From NCBI RefSeq assembly GCF_029603155.1, contig NZ_JAPMUA010000004.1, positions 360,558-424,557 on the forward strand: a stretch of DNA of 64,000 nt, given 5' to 3'. This document shows, piece by piece, positions 26,023-34,622 of this stretch (position 1 is the stretch's first letter; each line of letters starts with the position of its first letter). Under the pieces are notes generated by a model. That model did no database searches and had not been told where the DNA came from. It saw only the letters and a program-made list of their open reading frames with translations. Position numbers and translations under genes: made by a program. The DNA is from Galbibacter pacificus. Its GTDB lineage: Bacteria > Bacteroidota > Bacteroidia > Flavobacteriales > Flavobacteriaceae.

Positions 26023-27495
26023 TTAATTTTTTTGTTTATACGCTACCAAGGTTTTATACTTTTCGGCTTTGTAAACTTTTTCAATTTTATTAAATACTTT
26101 ATCCTTAAAGGCAGACCCAAGAACCCCGGCGAGGACTACCAGTAAATATCCAAGGAACGGTCCTACTGCATAATGCCCAATGGAATATAAAATAATGGGG
26201 ATTAGTATTTTTGGAACGGTCAGCAACAGCGTCTTGGCATTAAAAGCTTGCGAGTCGCCAAATGCTTTTTTGTTGCTTGTAAGATCGATTGGGGTCTTAA
26301 CATACGCCCCGCCCCATAATACCATATATGAATTTACCCCGATATTGTATAAGCCCGCCACTATGATGGTAAGGTATATTTCCCACCCAAAATAAAGGTA
26401 AAAAGATGCCAATATAGTAGTTAAAAGCGTGGCGGCCACCAAAAGCCACCATTTGGCATTGAGATAATCGCGATAACGGATGTTTTGGCTCATCATAAGC
26501 GGATAATAAGCGCTGTCCCAACTCGGCACAAATTGCCCAAAACTAAACAAAAAACCACCCGTTATAAAGATCGCGGCAAAGAACCGCCACGGGGCCGCCT
26601 GATAGACCTCTACGGCATTGGTAAAAAACAGCAATCCATAAAAAATAAAGAGAAAGCTCATCAACACCGTTGTTTTGGTGCGCTTGTTTCTTTTAATTAA
26701 CTTAATGTCATTCTTCAAAAACACAGAAATACTCCCAAAACGGTTCAGCCAGTTTAAATCTTCTGTAGCTGCCTCTTGATGTTTTAATGCCAGGCCGGCA
26801 TCCAGGTATAAGTTCCCCTTAAAATATTTATATGCAAAATAATACAATGTAACCATGAACAGCACGGGAACAAAAGCCAGATAAGGAACACTGTAAAAAT
26901 ACTGAAATACAGGCTGTGTATATTGTGTAACATCAAACATGGCATAATATTGCAATGTGCCTAAAGCTACAATAAAGCCAAATACCACAAAAAGGATTGC
27001 GTTTACGCCGTTTAAAAAAACATTGATAAAGTTATTGCAGTACAAAAGTGCATATATGGCCATTAACCAGGCCAAAACCTGTAATGGCGGATATCCGTTT
27101 ATTATTAAGACGACTGAAAATGGAATAAAGAAAAAGGCATGTATAACATTGAAAAAAGAAATAGCGGTCTTCCACAAACTAAATTGCACGACCTTAGCCT
27201 TCTCAAAAGGTAAATACAACAAGGGTTTGATGTTTACAACGGGCATTTTTTGCAACATATACCGCATAAAAAGGTCCAAAACCAAATAATAAAATAAATA
27301 TTGGTTGATTACCTCCAATGCGTTGAGCTGTAATTTTTCTTCAATTAAATAATACGCACTACCACCAAGTATTAAAAAACTGGCAATCATATACAATGCA
27401 AAAAAAGCCATGAATATTTTTATAACTAGGTTGCTTGAGAAGGAAGCCGACCTAAAAAATGATTTCCATTGAAGGGAAAAGAAGTGTTTAATCAT
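26023..27495 (-). CDS. DUF5687 membrane protein, ABC permease partner
   Basis: A 490-residue integral membrane protein with about 10-12 hydrophobic helices. The N-terminus (HFFSLQWKSFFRSASFSSNL) and FLKNDIKLIKRNKRTKT match the DUF5687 family of Bacteroidota. It lies directly upstream of the ATPase gene. Together they make an ABC exporter of unknown substrate. Confidence 0.85.
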   Translation of the reverse strand: MIKHFFSLQWKSFFRSASFSSNLVIKIFMAFFALYMIASFLILGGSAYYLIEEKLQLNALEVINQYLFYYLVLDLFMRYMLQKMPVVNIKPLLYLPFEKAKVVQFSLWKTAISFFNVIHAFFFIPFSVVLIINGYPPLQVLAWLMAIYALLYCNNFINVFLNGVNAILFVVFGFIVALGTLQYYAMFDVTQYTQPVFQYFYSVPYLAFVPVLFMVTLYYFAYKYFKGNLYLDAGLALKHQEAATEDLNWLNRFGSISVFLKNDIKLIKRNKRTKTTVLMSFLFIFYGLLFFTNAVEVYQAAPWRFFAAIFITGGFLFSFGQFVPSWDSAYYPLMMSQNIRYRDYLNAKWWLLVAATLLTTILASFYLYFGWEIYLTIIVAGLYNIGVNSYMVLWGGAYVKTPIDLTSNKKAFGDSQAFNAKTLLLTVPKILIPIILYSIGHYAVGPFLGYLLVVLAGVLGSAFKDKVFNKIEKVYKAEKYKTLVAYKQKN

Positions 27496-27655
27496 ATATT
27501 TGATAATGGTTATCGTTAATTCATTAGTGCAGAATTGATTAATCGCGTTACAAATTATGGATATTTTATCAGGAAAAATACTTTCAGGTATAAATTTTTC
27601 TTAATCGGGTTTCAATTCGGGGCTTTAATCACTATTTTTGCAAAAATTTTTTTTA

Positions 27656-28702
27656 ATGATTCATTTTCACACACTTAAAGTTAAAGCAGTTGAAAAAACC
27701 ACTCCAAAATCGGTGGTGATTACTTTTAATATCCCCCAAGACCTAAAGGAAACTTTTTCCTTTGTTCCGGGACAACATATTACCATAAAAAAAGAAATTA
27801 ACGGAAAAGAAGTCCGTCGTTCGTATTCCATATGTTCATCAAAAGAAAACACCGACTTTTCCATTGGTATAAAGGAAATGGAAAACGGAACCTTTTCTAA
27901 GTTCGCCCAAACCATTGCAGTAGGCGATACTTTTGAAGTCTATCCACCCGAAGGGCATTTTACTTTTGACACCAAGGCACATTCTGGCAAAAATATTGCC
28001 GCTTTTGTGGCCGGGAGCGGGATTACTCCCATTATGAGCATTATGAAAGACGTGCTTAATACTACCGATCAAAAATTTTTACTGGTTTATGGAAACAAAA
28101 CATTGAAAGAAACCATGTTCCATAAACAAATTACTGAGCTTCTAACAAAATTCCCAAGCAGGTTGTCCGTTCAATTCGTATATAGCCAAGAGGAAGAAGA
28201 AGGTGCTCTGTTTGGCCGTATTGAACGCTCTACCATTAATTACATGCTAAAAAACAAGCACAAGGAAACTCCTTTTGGCACTTTTTACTTATGCGGCCCC
28301 GAAGCCATGATCGAAACGGTCTCTGAAACACTTTTGGAGAACGGCATTAAAAAGGAAATGGTAAAAACCGAATTTTTCACGACTTCTGATGATGGAAGTA
28401 CTGTCGAAATTAATGCTGAAGGACAAACAAAAGTAAAAGTCATAATCGATGATGAAGAAACCGAATTTGTCATGGACCGAAAAAAGCGGGTTCTGGATGC
28501 CGTTTTAGAAGAAGACTTAGACGCCCCTTATTCATGTCAGGGCGGGATATGCAGTAGTTGCGTAGCCAGGCTCACTGAGGGAAAAGTGGAAATGATAAAA
28601 AACCAGATCTTAACTGACAGCGAGCTAGAAGAAGGACTCATCCTTACCTGCCAGGCACACCCGACCACCGATAGCATTTCTATTGATTATGATGATGTAT
28701 AG
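27656..28702 (+). CDS. PaaE-like flavin/2Fe-2S reductase
   Basis: A 348-residue one-component electron transfer protein. The FAD-binding domain has RRSYSICSS (the RxYS motif), the NAD(P)-binding domain has GSGITPIMSI and YLCGPEAMI, and the C-terminal plant-type ferredoxin domain has CQGGICSSC plus LTCQ, the four Cys ligands of a 2Fe-2S cluster. It resembles the reductase of phenylacetyl-CoA oxygenase and other ferredoxin-NADP reductases. No oxygenase gene is nearby, so the partner is unknown. The start is ATG 27656; a TATTTTTG box lies 16 bases before it. Confidence 0.9.
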   Translation: MIHFHTLKVKAVEKTTPKSVVITFNIPQDLKETFSFVPGQHITIKKEINGKEVRRSYSICSSKENTDFSIGIKEMENGTFSKFAQTIAVGDTFEVYPPEGHFTFDTKAHSGKNIAAFVAGSGITPIMSIMKDVLNTTDQKFLLVYGNKTLKETMFHKQITELLTKFPSRLSVQFVYSQEEEEGALFGRIERSTINYMLKNKHKETPFGTFYLCGPEAMIETVSETLLENGIKKEMVKTEFFTTSDDGSTVEINAEGQTKVKVIIDDEETEFVMDRKKRVLDAVLEEDLDAPYSCQGGICSSCVARLTEGKVEMIKNQILTDSELEEGLILTCQAHPTTDSISIDYDDV

Positions 28703-28840
28703 CCCCACCTTACATTCCCTAAAGGGAGGAACCATAGCAAAAGTATAGATACACCGAAGTCTTTTCGACCGCAGGGAAATATCATGTTCAATTAAATAAT
28801 TTCAACAGAAGTAACGTCAACACCTCTATTGAGTTATATT

Positions 28841-28871
28841 CCTACAAGGTTTTTCCTAAAAACCTTGTAGG
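28841..28871. repeat. Perfect 14-bp-arm intergenic hairpin
   Basis: CCTACAAGGTTTTT and AAAAACCTTGTAGG are separated by CCT. It lies between convergent genes ending at 28702 and 28997, so it may terminate either. It belongs to the same style of hairpin as 16021-16053. Confidence 0.8.
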
Positions 28872-28996
28872 TATTTTACAATCAAAAAATACACACTTAC
28901 AAGTTGAAAAAAAGATTTTACAGGATTTGCCATATTCAACATGTGTTGCTAATTATTTTTAAATAAAAGTAATGTACCAGCTCAATTTCCTGATTT

Positions 28997-29827
28997 TTAT
29001 TTTTTCTCCTTCATAATACGGTGTACTTCTTTTACCAATAACGGAAAAGCAGGTTCGGTCATTCCGTGTCCGTAACCATCCATTTCATATAACGTTGTTT
29101 CTTTGTGGCCGACCACTTTCATCATCCGCATTAAATATGCATTTTCTTCATACCTACCCAACATTTCCAGCTCGCGGTCCCCGGTAATCAATAACAAGGG
29201 CGGTGCATCTTTACGAACATGGTACAACGGTGCCAAGCTATCAACTATAGGTTGTGTTCCGGGAATTCCCCGTTCTTGCCGAACGGTAAAATGTGTAATG
29301 GTATGCCCGCTAAAAGGAATCAATCCTGCAATTTCATTAGCATCTATGCCAAAAGCCGCCAAATACGATTTATCCAAGCCAATCATGCTTGTTAAATACC
29401 CTCCGGCCGAGTGACCAGAAACAAAGATTAAGCCTGTATCGCCTTTGTAATCTTTTATATTTTTAAAGACCCATGCCACGGCCGCGGCGGCATCTTCAAT
29501 ATATTTTGGTGCTTTTACTTTGGGGTTTAAACGGTAATTAACCCCTACAACAGCCATTCCTTTATTTTTTAATGCTTCGGGAAGTTCTTTAGAGCCCCCC
29601 GTAAGTCCGCCACCATGAAACCAAACCACCGTTGGGAAATTTTCAGCATTGGTAGGATAGTACAAATCCAACACGCAACGTTCGTTGATATATGCATCCG
29701 AGGCATTGGTTGCTTTATCGTAATAATGAATATTGGTAATGGTTTTGTACGTTGTTTCTTGAGCTGAAAGGAATTGAAAAGTCAGCATCAACATTAAAAA
29801 AGTTCCTGCTTTTTTTATTCGTATCAT
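28997..29827 (-). CDS. Secreted alpha/beta hydrolase (esterase)
   Basis: A 276-residue esterase with a signal peptide (residues 1-23, ending LSAQ). HGGG at 71-74 forms the oxyanion hole and GHSAGG at 138-143 gives Ser140. Asp (ITGDREL) and His (YGHGM) complete the triad. It belongs to the same broad group as the esterase at 6521-7555 but with a different nucleophile elbow. Its start overlaps the end of the glycosyltransferase gene by four bases (ATGA). Confidence 0.85.
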   Translation of the reverse strand: MIRIKKAGTFLMLMLTFQFLSAQETTYKTITNIHYYDKATNASDAYINERCVLDLYYPTNAENFPTVVWFHGGGLTGGSKELPEALKNKGMAVVGVNYRLNPKVKAPKYIEDAAAAVAWVFKNIKDYKGDTGLIFVSGHSAGGYLTSMIGLDKSYLAAFGIDANEIAGLIPFSGHTITHFTVRQERGIPGTQPIVDSLAPLYHVRKDAPPLLLITGDRELEMLGRYEENAYLMRMMKVVGHKETTLYEMDGYGHGMTEPAFPLLVKEVHRIMKEKK

Positions 29828-30861
29828 GAAGGTTGGCTTTTGATTACTTCTTCTATTTTTTGAATGATTTTTTCCGGCGGAATGCTACGCATTACAGCTG
29901 CATAACCCCCTGGTGCCTTATTTCCGTATACCGATGTGGGAATTAACGGGTACTTTTCCCGATTGGACAACAAACCATAACTTTCAGGTTGTTTGTACGG
30001 ATAAAACCCGGCATACGGATGCGTTACTCCCCAAAGCGTAATTACCTTTACCCCTTGCATGGCTGCCAAATGTGCATTTCCGCTGTCCATAGAAACCATA
30101 AGGTCGAGGTTAGAAATAAGTTTGATTTCTTCTTCAAATGAAATTTTTCCAAATGTGAAGGTGGTGTTTTGATATGTTTCCGACAATCGTTTTAATTCGG
30201 CTTCTTCCTTTATCCCACCAAAAAGAATAAGTCTGTAGTTATTTGTCCTTGAAAGGTACGCAATTACTTTTTCCATTAAATCCAGCGGATACATTTTTGT
30301 GTCGAAAAAAGCAAAAGGGGCAATCCCTATCCATTTTTTTGTGTCTTTTCCTACAATTGAGTACGTTTTAGCATTTATTTGTTGCGGTGGCGGGAAAACA
30401 TCTCCTGACAGATCGACTTTATGGCCTAAGGCCCTAAAAACATCGGCATAACGTTCGGTAGTTGTTTTTAATGGTTTAAACATTTTGCCGCTAACAAGTT
30501 TGCGCTTTTCTGATCGCCCTTTATCTATGGTTTTAGAAGAAACTCCGTTAAAAAGAAAAAGTGTTTTTAATACATTGCTCCGCAATGAGCCGTGCAAATC
30601 GGCAATGGCTGTAAACTTTTGGTGTTTTATCTCGCCATAAAATTTAAGCAATCCATTTAATCCTTTGTGTTTCCCACGAATGTCTGCACATACTACTTCA
30701 ACGCCTTCTACCGTTTCGAAAACAGGTTTTAAAAAAGATTTTGTGGCTACGGTAACTTTTAAATTTTTATTCTGCTGAAGTAAACAGCGCAATACAGGTA
30801 CGGCAATGGCTGCATCGCCTACCGCAGAAAACCGAATTGCTAGAATATGCTTGCTTTTCAT
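29824..30861 (-). CDS. Glycosyltransferase family 9 (heptosyltransferase-like)
   Basis: A 345-residue GT-B fold enzyme. The N-terminus ILAIRFSAVGDAAIAVPVLR is the usual start of ADP-heptose:LPS heptosyltransferases, and the C-terminal donor site includes VSMDSGNAHLAAMQGVKVI followed by TLWGVTHP. It probably adds a heptose or similar sugar to the lipopolysaccharide core on the inner face of the membrane. It follows the DUF4254 gene by 14 bases, a common pair in Flavobacteriia. Confidence 0.9.
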   Translation of the reverse strand: MKSKHILAIRFSAVGDAAIAVPVLRCLLQQNKNLKVTVATKSFLKPVFETVEGVEVVCADIRGKHKGLNGLLKFYGEIKHQKFTAIADLHGSLRSNVLKTLFLFNGVSSKTIDKGRSEKRKLVSGKMFKPLKTTTERYADVFRALGHKVDLSGDVFPPPQQINAKTYSIVGKDTKKWIGIAPFAFFDTKMYPLDLMEKVIAYLSRTNNYRLILFGGIKEEAELKRLSETYQNTTFTFGKISFEEEIKLISNLDLMVSMDSGNAHLAAMQGVKVITLWGVTHPYAGFYPYKQPESYGLLSNREKYPLIPTSVYGNKAPGGYAAVMRSIPPEKIIQKIEEVIKSQPS

Positions 30862-30875
30862 TGAATAAAACCCAA

Positions 30876-31475
30876 TTATTTTTTATAAAGTACCGGATTT
30901 AACGATTCGTCGTTATACATTTTCATTTGCTTATATACTTTCATGTATTTTTTTCCGGTTTCAATATCGTGTAATAATTGATCAATTGCCGTGGAAAGGT
31001 CTTTTTTTTGTTCTAATAAAACATTCAGCTTTGCTTTACATTGTGCTTTATGTGTTTCTGAAGCATCTTCCCGTTCTGCTTCTTCTTTCATATGGTATAT
31101 CTTTAAAGCCAAAATAGATAGCCGGTCGATTGCCCATGCCGGACTTTCGGAATTAATGGTGGCATCAGCCTTTACCTGAACGTCTTTGTATTTGTCTAAA
31201 AAATAACTATCTATATACTCAACCGTATCGGTACGATCCTGATTAGAGGCATCTATTTTGCGTTTAAGCTCCAATGCTTCTTTCGGGTCTATATTGGGGT
31301 CTCTTATAATATCTTCGTAATGCCACTGCACTGTATCGATCCAATTTTTTCGATACAACAAATGTGCTATCTTATCTTTTGGATATGGGTTTTCAAAAGG
31401 TTGGCTTACATCGTCTTTTATATGATACTTGGCAATACTCTCATCAAATATCTTAAATGCAGATTCGCTGAACAT
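30876..31475 (-). CDS. DUF4254 protein
   Basis: A 199-residue, mostly helical cytoplasmic protein matching DUF4254: HLLYRKNWIDTVQWHYEDII, DASNQDRTDTVEYID, and INSESPAWAIDRLSILALKI. No membrane segment or signal is visible. Its function is unknown; constant proximity to family 9 glycosyltransferases suggests a part in lipopolysaccharide synthesis, but this is inference. Confidence 0.85.
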   Translation of the reverse strand: MFSESAFKIFDESIAKYHIKDDVSQPFENPYPKDKIAHLLYRKNWIDTVQWHYEDIIRDPNIDPKEALELKRKIDASNQDRTDTVEYIDSYFLDKYKDVQVKADATINSESPAWAIDRLSILALKIYHMKEEAEREDASETHKAQCKAKLNVLLEQKKDLSTAIDQLLHDIETGKKYMKVYKQMKMYNDESLNPVLYKK

Positions 31476-31639
31476 ATTCTGTAGTTTTTATTGAAACCAC
31501 AAATATACTTATTTAATAGGCTGTGAATAGGGATAATTCCTTAAATTTCTTCTGTAAAATGAATCGAAGCGGCGGCAATGCGGAAGTTTTCAGCTTCATT
31601 TTATGTATTTTTAAAAAAGGGCTTCAAAAATATAAGCGT

Positions 31640-32296
31640 ATGTACATTCATCAACTAAGTGAAAAACATTCCGTTCTTCATCATTTTTTATCAGAAATAA
31701 GAGATCAATCCATTCAAAAAGACCGAATGCGCTTTAGGCGGAACATAGAACGTATTGGTGAGATCCTGACTTATGAAATGAGCATGTCTTTCTCCTTTTC
31801 CGATAAGGAAACCATCACTCCTTTAGGCAAAAAAGGATGTGTTGAAATTTCGAACAAAATAGTGGTATGTTCAATACTGCGTGCCGGATTACCGCTGCAT
31901 CAAGGCATTATAAATTACTTGGATGGGGCTGATTGTTCGTTTATTTCTGCATATCGTTGCCATACCTCTGAAACCGATTTTGAAATTCATGTGGAATATC
32001 TGGCTTCTCAAGATTTGGACAATAAAACATTGATTTTGGCCGACCCCATGCTCGCCACCGGACAATCTATTTTGGCAACTTTTGATGCGCTTACCAAAGT
32101 AGGTTTGCCAAAAGAGGTCCATATTTTGTCTGTAATCGGTGCGCGACCCGGAATTGCCTTTTTACAAAAGAAACTTCCCAAGGAAACGCATTTATGGATT
32201 GGCGACATTGATGCCAAACTTAATGAAAAGGGCTATATAATACCTGGCCTTGGCGATGCCGGCGACTTGGCATTTGGCGAAAAGTTACAGAAATAA
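31640..32296 (+). CDS. upp: Uracil phosphoribosyltransferase
   Basis: A 218-residue enzyme that converts uracil and PRPP to UMP in pyrimidine salvage. The PRPP-binding loop is LADPMLATGQS, and the uracil-binding C-terminus contains GDIDAKLNEKGYIIPGLGDA. The start is ATG 31640; the frame is open upstream for 39 codons but that stretch has no family similarity. Its last 12 bases overlap the convergent DUF6427 gene. Confidence 0.95.
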   Translation: MYIHQLSEKHSVLHHFLSEIRDQSIQKDRMRFRRNIERIGEILTYEMSMSFSFSDKETITPLGKKGCVEISNKIVVCSILRAGLPLHQGIINYLDGADCSFISAYRCHTSETDFEIHVEYLASQDLDNKTLILADPMLATGQSILATFDALTKVGLPKEVHILSVIGARPGIAFLQKKLPKETHLWIGDIDAKLNEKGYIIPGLGDAGDLAFGEKLQK

Positions 32297-33208
32297 CACA
32301 ATAAAGGGCATTATTATAAAGGTGCTTATAAAAACTTCCCTAAGCCACAAACGCCTTATCGATTCTACATACCGGGCTATAATAACAGCCAAAGGAAAAA
32401 GGGCATAAACAAGCTCGGATGTATTAGCGCTTTCAGACAATATGGCCACAAGAATAGAAACCCCCAAAAGCAACATTACCAAAATGCCGGGAACCCTTGT
32501 TTTAAAGGCTTTGCTCTGCTTTTTCAAAAAGAAAACGATGGCAGCCCAGCCGCCCATTGTGCACATAAATATTAACGGAACAATATATCTAATGTCTTCG
32601 TATTTTTCAATAACAAACCTTGGCGAAAAATCCAACAAGTCGTAAAAACCATTTATCTTATTGGTTAAAAAATAAAACGTAAACGCTAAGATTAAAACAA
32701 CAAACAACGTTACAAATGGTATTAATACATTTCTATAGTCGTTCTTTTTGTACAGAAACAAGGCAAAAAATACCAAAACAATAAAAAAGAGTGCCCAACT
32801 GTAAAAAAAACTGGCCACAAAAACCCACAGTGATGCATCAAATATCTTAATTTCTACATCGCGGTTAGACCTAAGGCTTATTATCCTTCTAAATGCCATA
32901 AGGATAAAAACGTTGGAAATAAGAAGGTCGATTTCGTTAAATATCTTAGGGAAAAGACAAAATAGCAATACAAAAAACAAAACGGTGTAGGAATTTCCCT
33001 TGGTCAGATTATTTTTTTTATTGATAAAATCAACCAAAAACAAGATCATTAAAACTAATGCCAAAGATTCTCCCAGCAACCATAATGTTTGTGTGCTAAA
33101 GGCAACATCAAGATACAAAAAGTAACCGCCTATTAAAAAAAAGCTAAGAAAAAGGGAGACAATTAAAAAATTAACGGGATTAGTTCTTCCAAAAATGCTT
33201 GATATCAT
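32285..33208 (-). CDS. DUF6427 membrane protein
   Basis: A 307-residue integral membrane protein with about nine helices and few charged loops, matching the flavobacterial DUF6427 family (MISSIFGRTNPVNFLIVSLF). The function is unknown. It is divergent from the DUF6341 gene, and its first codons overlap the promoter of that gene. Its 3' end overlaps upp by 12 bases. Confidence 0.8.
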   Translation of the reverse strand: MISSIFGRTNPVNFLIVSLFLSFFLIGGYFLYLDVAFSTQTLWLLGESLALVLMILFLVDFINKKNNLTKGNSYTVLFFVLLFCLFPKIFNEIDLLISNVFILMAFRRIISLRSNRDVEIKIFDASLWVFVASFFYSWALFFIVLVFFALFLYKKNDYRNVLIPFVTLFVVLILAFTFYFLTNKINGFYDLLDFSPRFVIEKYEDIRYIVPLIFMCTMGGWAAIVFFLKKQSKAFKTRVPGILVMLLLGVSILVAILSESANTSELVYALFPLAVIIARYVESIRRLWLREVFISTFIIMPFIVLFL

Positions 33209-33228
33209 AACTGGTTTTTGTATTTTTG
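33199..33228 (+). promoter_or_regulatory. Bacteroidota-type promoter of the DUF6341 gene
   Basis: TTG at 33199-33201, a 19-base spacer and TATTTTTG at 33221-33228 fit the -33/-7 consensus. The -33 element lies inside the start of the opposite-strand DUF6427 gene. Confidence 0.6.
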
Positions 33229-33256
33229 CGCTGTAAATTTAATATATCTTTTACTG

Positions 33257-33463
33257 ATGAGTGACTTTTTCTATGGTATTCAGGATTTATTTGAGAACGT
33301 TTTGTTTATTCCTTTAGACGGATTACGCTCTATACATAGCTGGTGGTTGTCCAATATTATTAATTGTATTTTTATAACCATTGGTTTTATTGCATTTTTT
33401 TATTGGATGAAACAAATGAAAATATATAGCGAACAAGAAAAAGATACCTACCAATCTGCTTAG
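33257..33463 (+). CDS. DUF6341 small membrane protein
   Basis: A 68-residue protein starting at ATG 33257 (MSDFFYGIQDLFENVLFIP). One membrane helix lies at about 30-50 (IINCIFITIGFIAFFYWM), followed by a charged tail. It matches the DUF6341 family, which is regularly found beside DUF6427 and upp in Flavobacteriia. No function is known. A promoter lies just upstream and a terminator follows. Confidence 0.8.
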   Translation: MSDFFYGIQDLFENVLFIPLDGLRSIHSWWLSNIINCIFITIGFIAFFYWMKQMKIYSEQEKDTYQSA

Positions 33464-33489
33464 TTTGCTACTAAATTTATTCAAATAAC

Positions 33490-33522
33490 AAAAAAATCCT
33501 GTCATTGAGACAGGATTTTTTT
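33490..33522. terminator. Bidirectional terminator
   Basis: AAAAAATCCTGTC and GACAGGATTTTTT enclose a short loop between convergent genes (33463 and 33550). Confidence 0.85.
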
Positions 33523-33549
33523 GTTTATATCTATATACATATGTTCTTT

Positions 33550-34617
33550 TTATTTTTGCTGCTGCCTGGCAACCTCTTTCAAGAACTTATCAAGCTCTAA
33601 TAAAGAAAGGCCAAGTAAGAGAATGCCCAATAAAGCTATTGGCACCAAAAATTTATAACTCTTAAATATCCCTTTCATTTCAACGCCCCTTCTCGGGAAG
33701 TCCGATATTACATTAAGTATGCTGGATTTATTGGCTTCTTCTTCATTAATTTCCACTAAATTGTTTTTAATCTGATCGATTTCCCTGATTAATGCCAATT
33801 CCCTGCTTTCCTTATCCCCATTTTCGCCCAAGGATATATTGGTCCCCTGCATTGGTTTGGATGCCTCTTTTTCCATTACCCTTTTATACAACTGCTGAAG
33901 GGAATCTATTTTTGCCAACTGCCCGTTAAGGATTTCTTTTTGTAGTTCAATATTTTCTGTACTCGTTTCTTTTTGCGTTTGAAAATATTTATTCAGAGAA
34001 ATAGAGGTAATGATGGGGTTCTGTAATTTTTTGGCGACCATGCTGTTGGTTGCTTCAACAATTATGGTATGATATCTTGCGTCAAAAGAATTAAAATTCT
34101 CTAGATACTTTTCCATATCGATAGCCCTTCGCGTTGTTGTATCCAAGCTTCTTACGAATTCATCGAAAAGCTTGACCTTTTGATTTTCGTCCGAATAGGA
34201 TTCTGCGGTAATTTTTTTAACCGCCGCAGCTTCATGCACTTCAATGCCCAATGCTTCGGCCAAGGCGACCGAATCTTCTGCTTCGGCTAATTCATTATAA
34301 AAATTAATATTGTTGTAAAGCTGTTGCACACTTTGGAAGTTTGGTTCCACCACCATGGTGGAAACATATTTAGGCGCTTTATTCATGTCCAAAACGACAC
34401 CAACAACAACACCGATTACACCGGCAATTACAAATTTTATAATATGCCTTTGTATAAAAAGCAAAAAGGAAATAATAATATTAAAAATCCCTTTAAAGAT
34501 ATCTCCTATAAAGTTGAAAAACTTTCTAAACCCGTCCCCAATTAACTTGAAAAGTTGTCCCAAGTCAATTTCTTCGGAATTATTATGCTGATTGTTAGGT
34601 TGTGTATGCTCGCTCAT
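33550..34617 (-). CDS. Wzz-like membrane protein with two TM helices and periplasmic coiled coil
   Basis: A 355-residue protein. Two hydrophobic helices lie at about 60-80 (FVIAGVIGVVVGVVLDM) and about 322-340 (FLVPIALLGILLLGLSLL). Between them is a periplasmic helical region, including a coiled coil near 215-250. This layout is that of Wzz-type chain-length regulators, but the proline-rich motif of classic Wzz is not clear, so the specific role is uncertain. It lies five bases after the DUF6909 gene. Confidence 0.65.
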   Translation of the reverse strand: MSEHTQPNNQHNNSEEIDLGQLFKLIGDGFRKFFNFIGDIFKGIFNIIISFLLFIQRHIIKFVIAGVIGVVVGVVLDMNKAPKYVSTMVVEPNFQSVQQLYNNINFYNELAEAEDSVALAEALGIEVHEAAAVKKITAESYSDENQKVKLFDEFVRSLDTTTRRAIDMEKYLENFNSFDARYHTIIVEATNSMVAKKLQNPIITSISLNKYFQTQKETSTENIELQKEILNGQLAKIDSLQQLYKRVMEKEASKPMQGTNISLGENGDKESRELALIREIDQIKNNLVEINEEEANKSSILNVISDFPRRGVEMKGIFKSYKFLVPIALLGILLLGLSLLELDKFLKEVARQQQK

Positions 34618-34622
34618 GTTTG

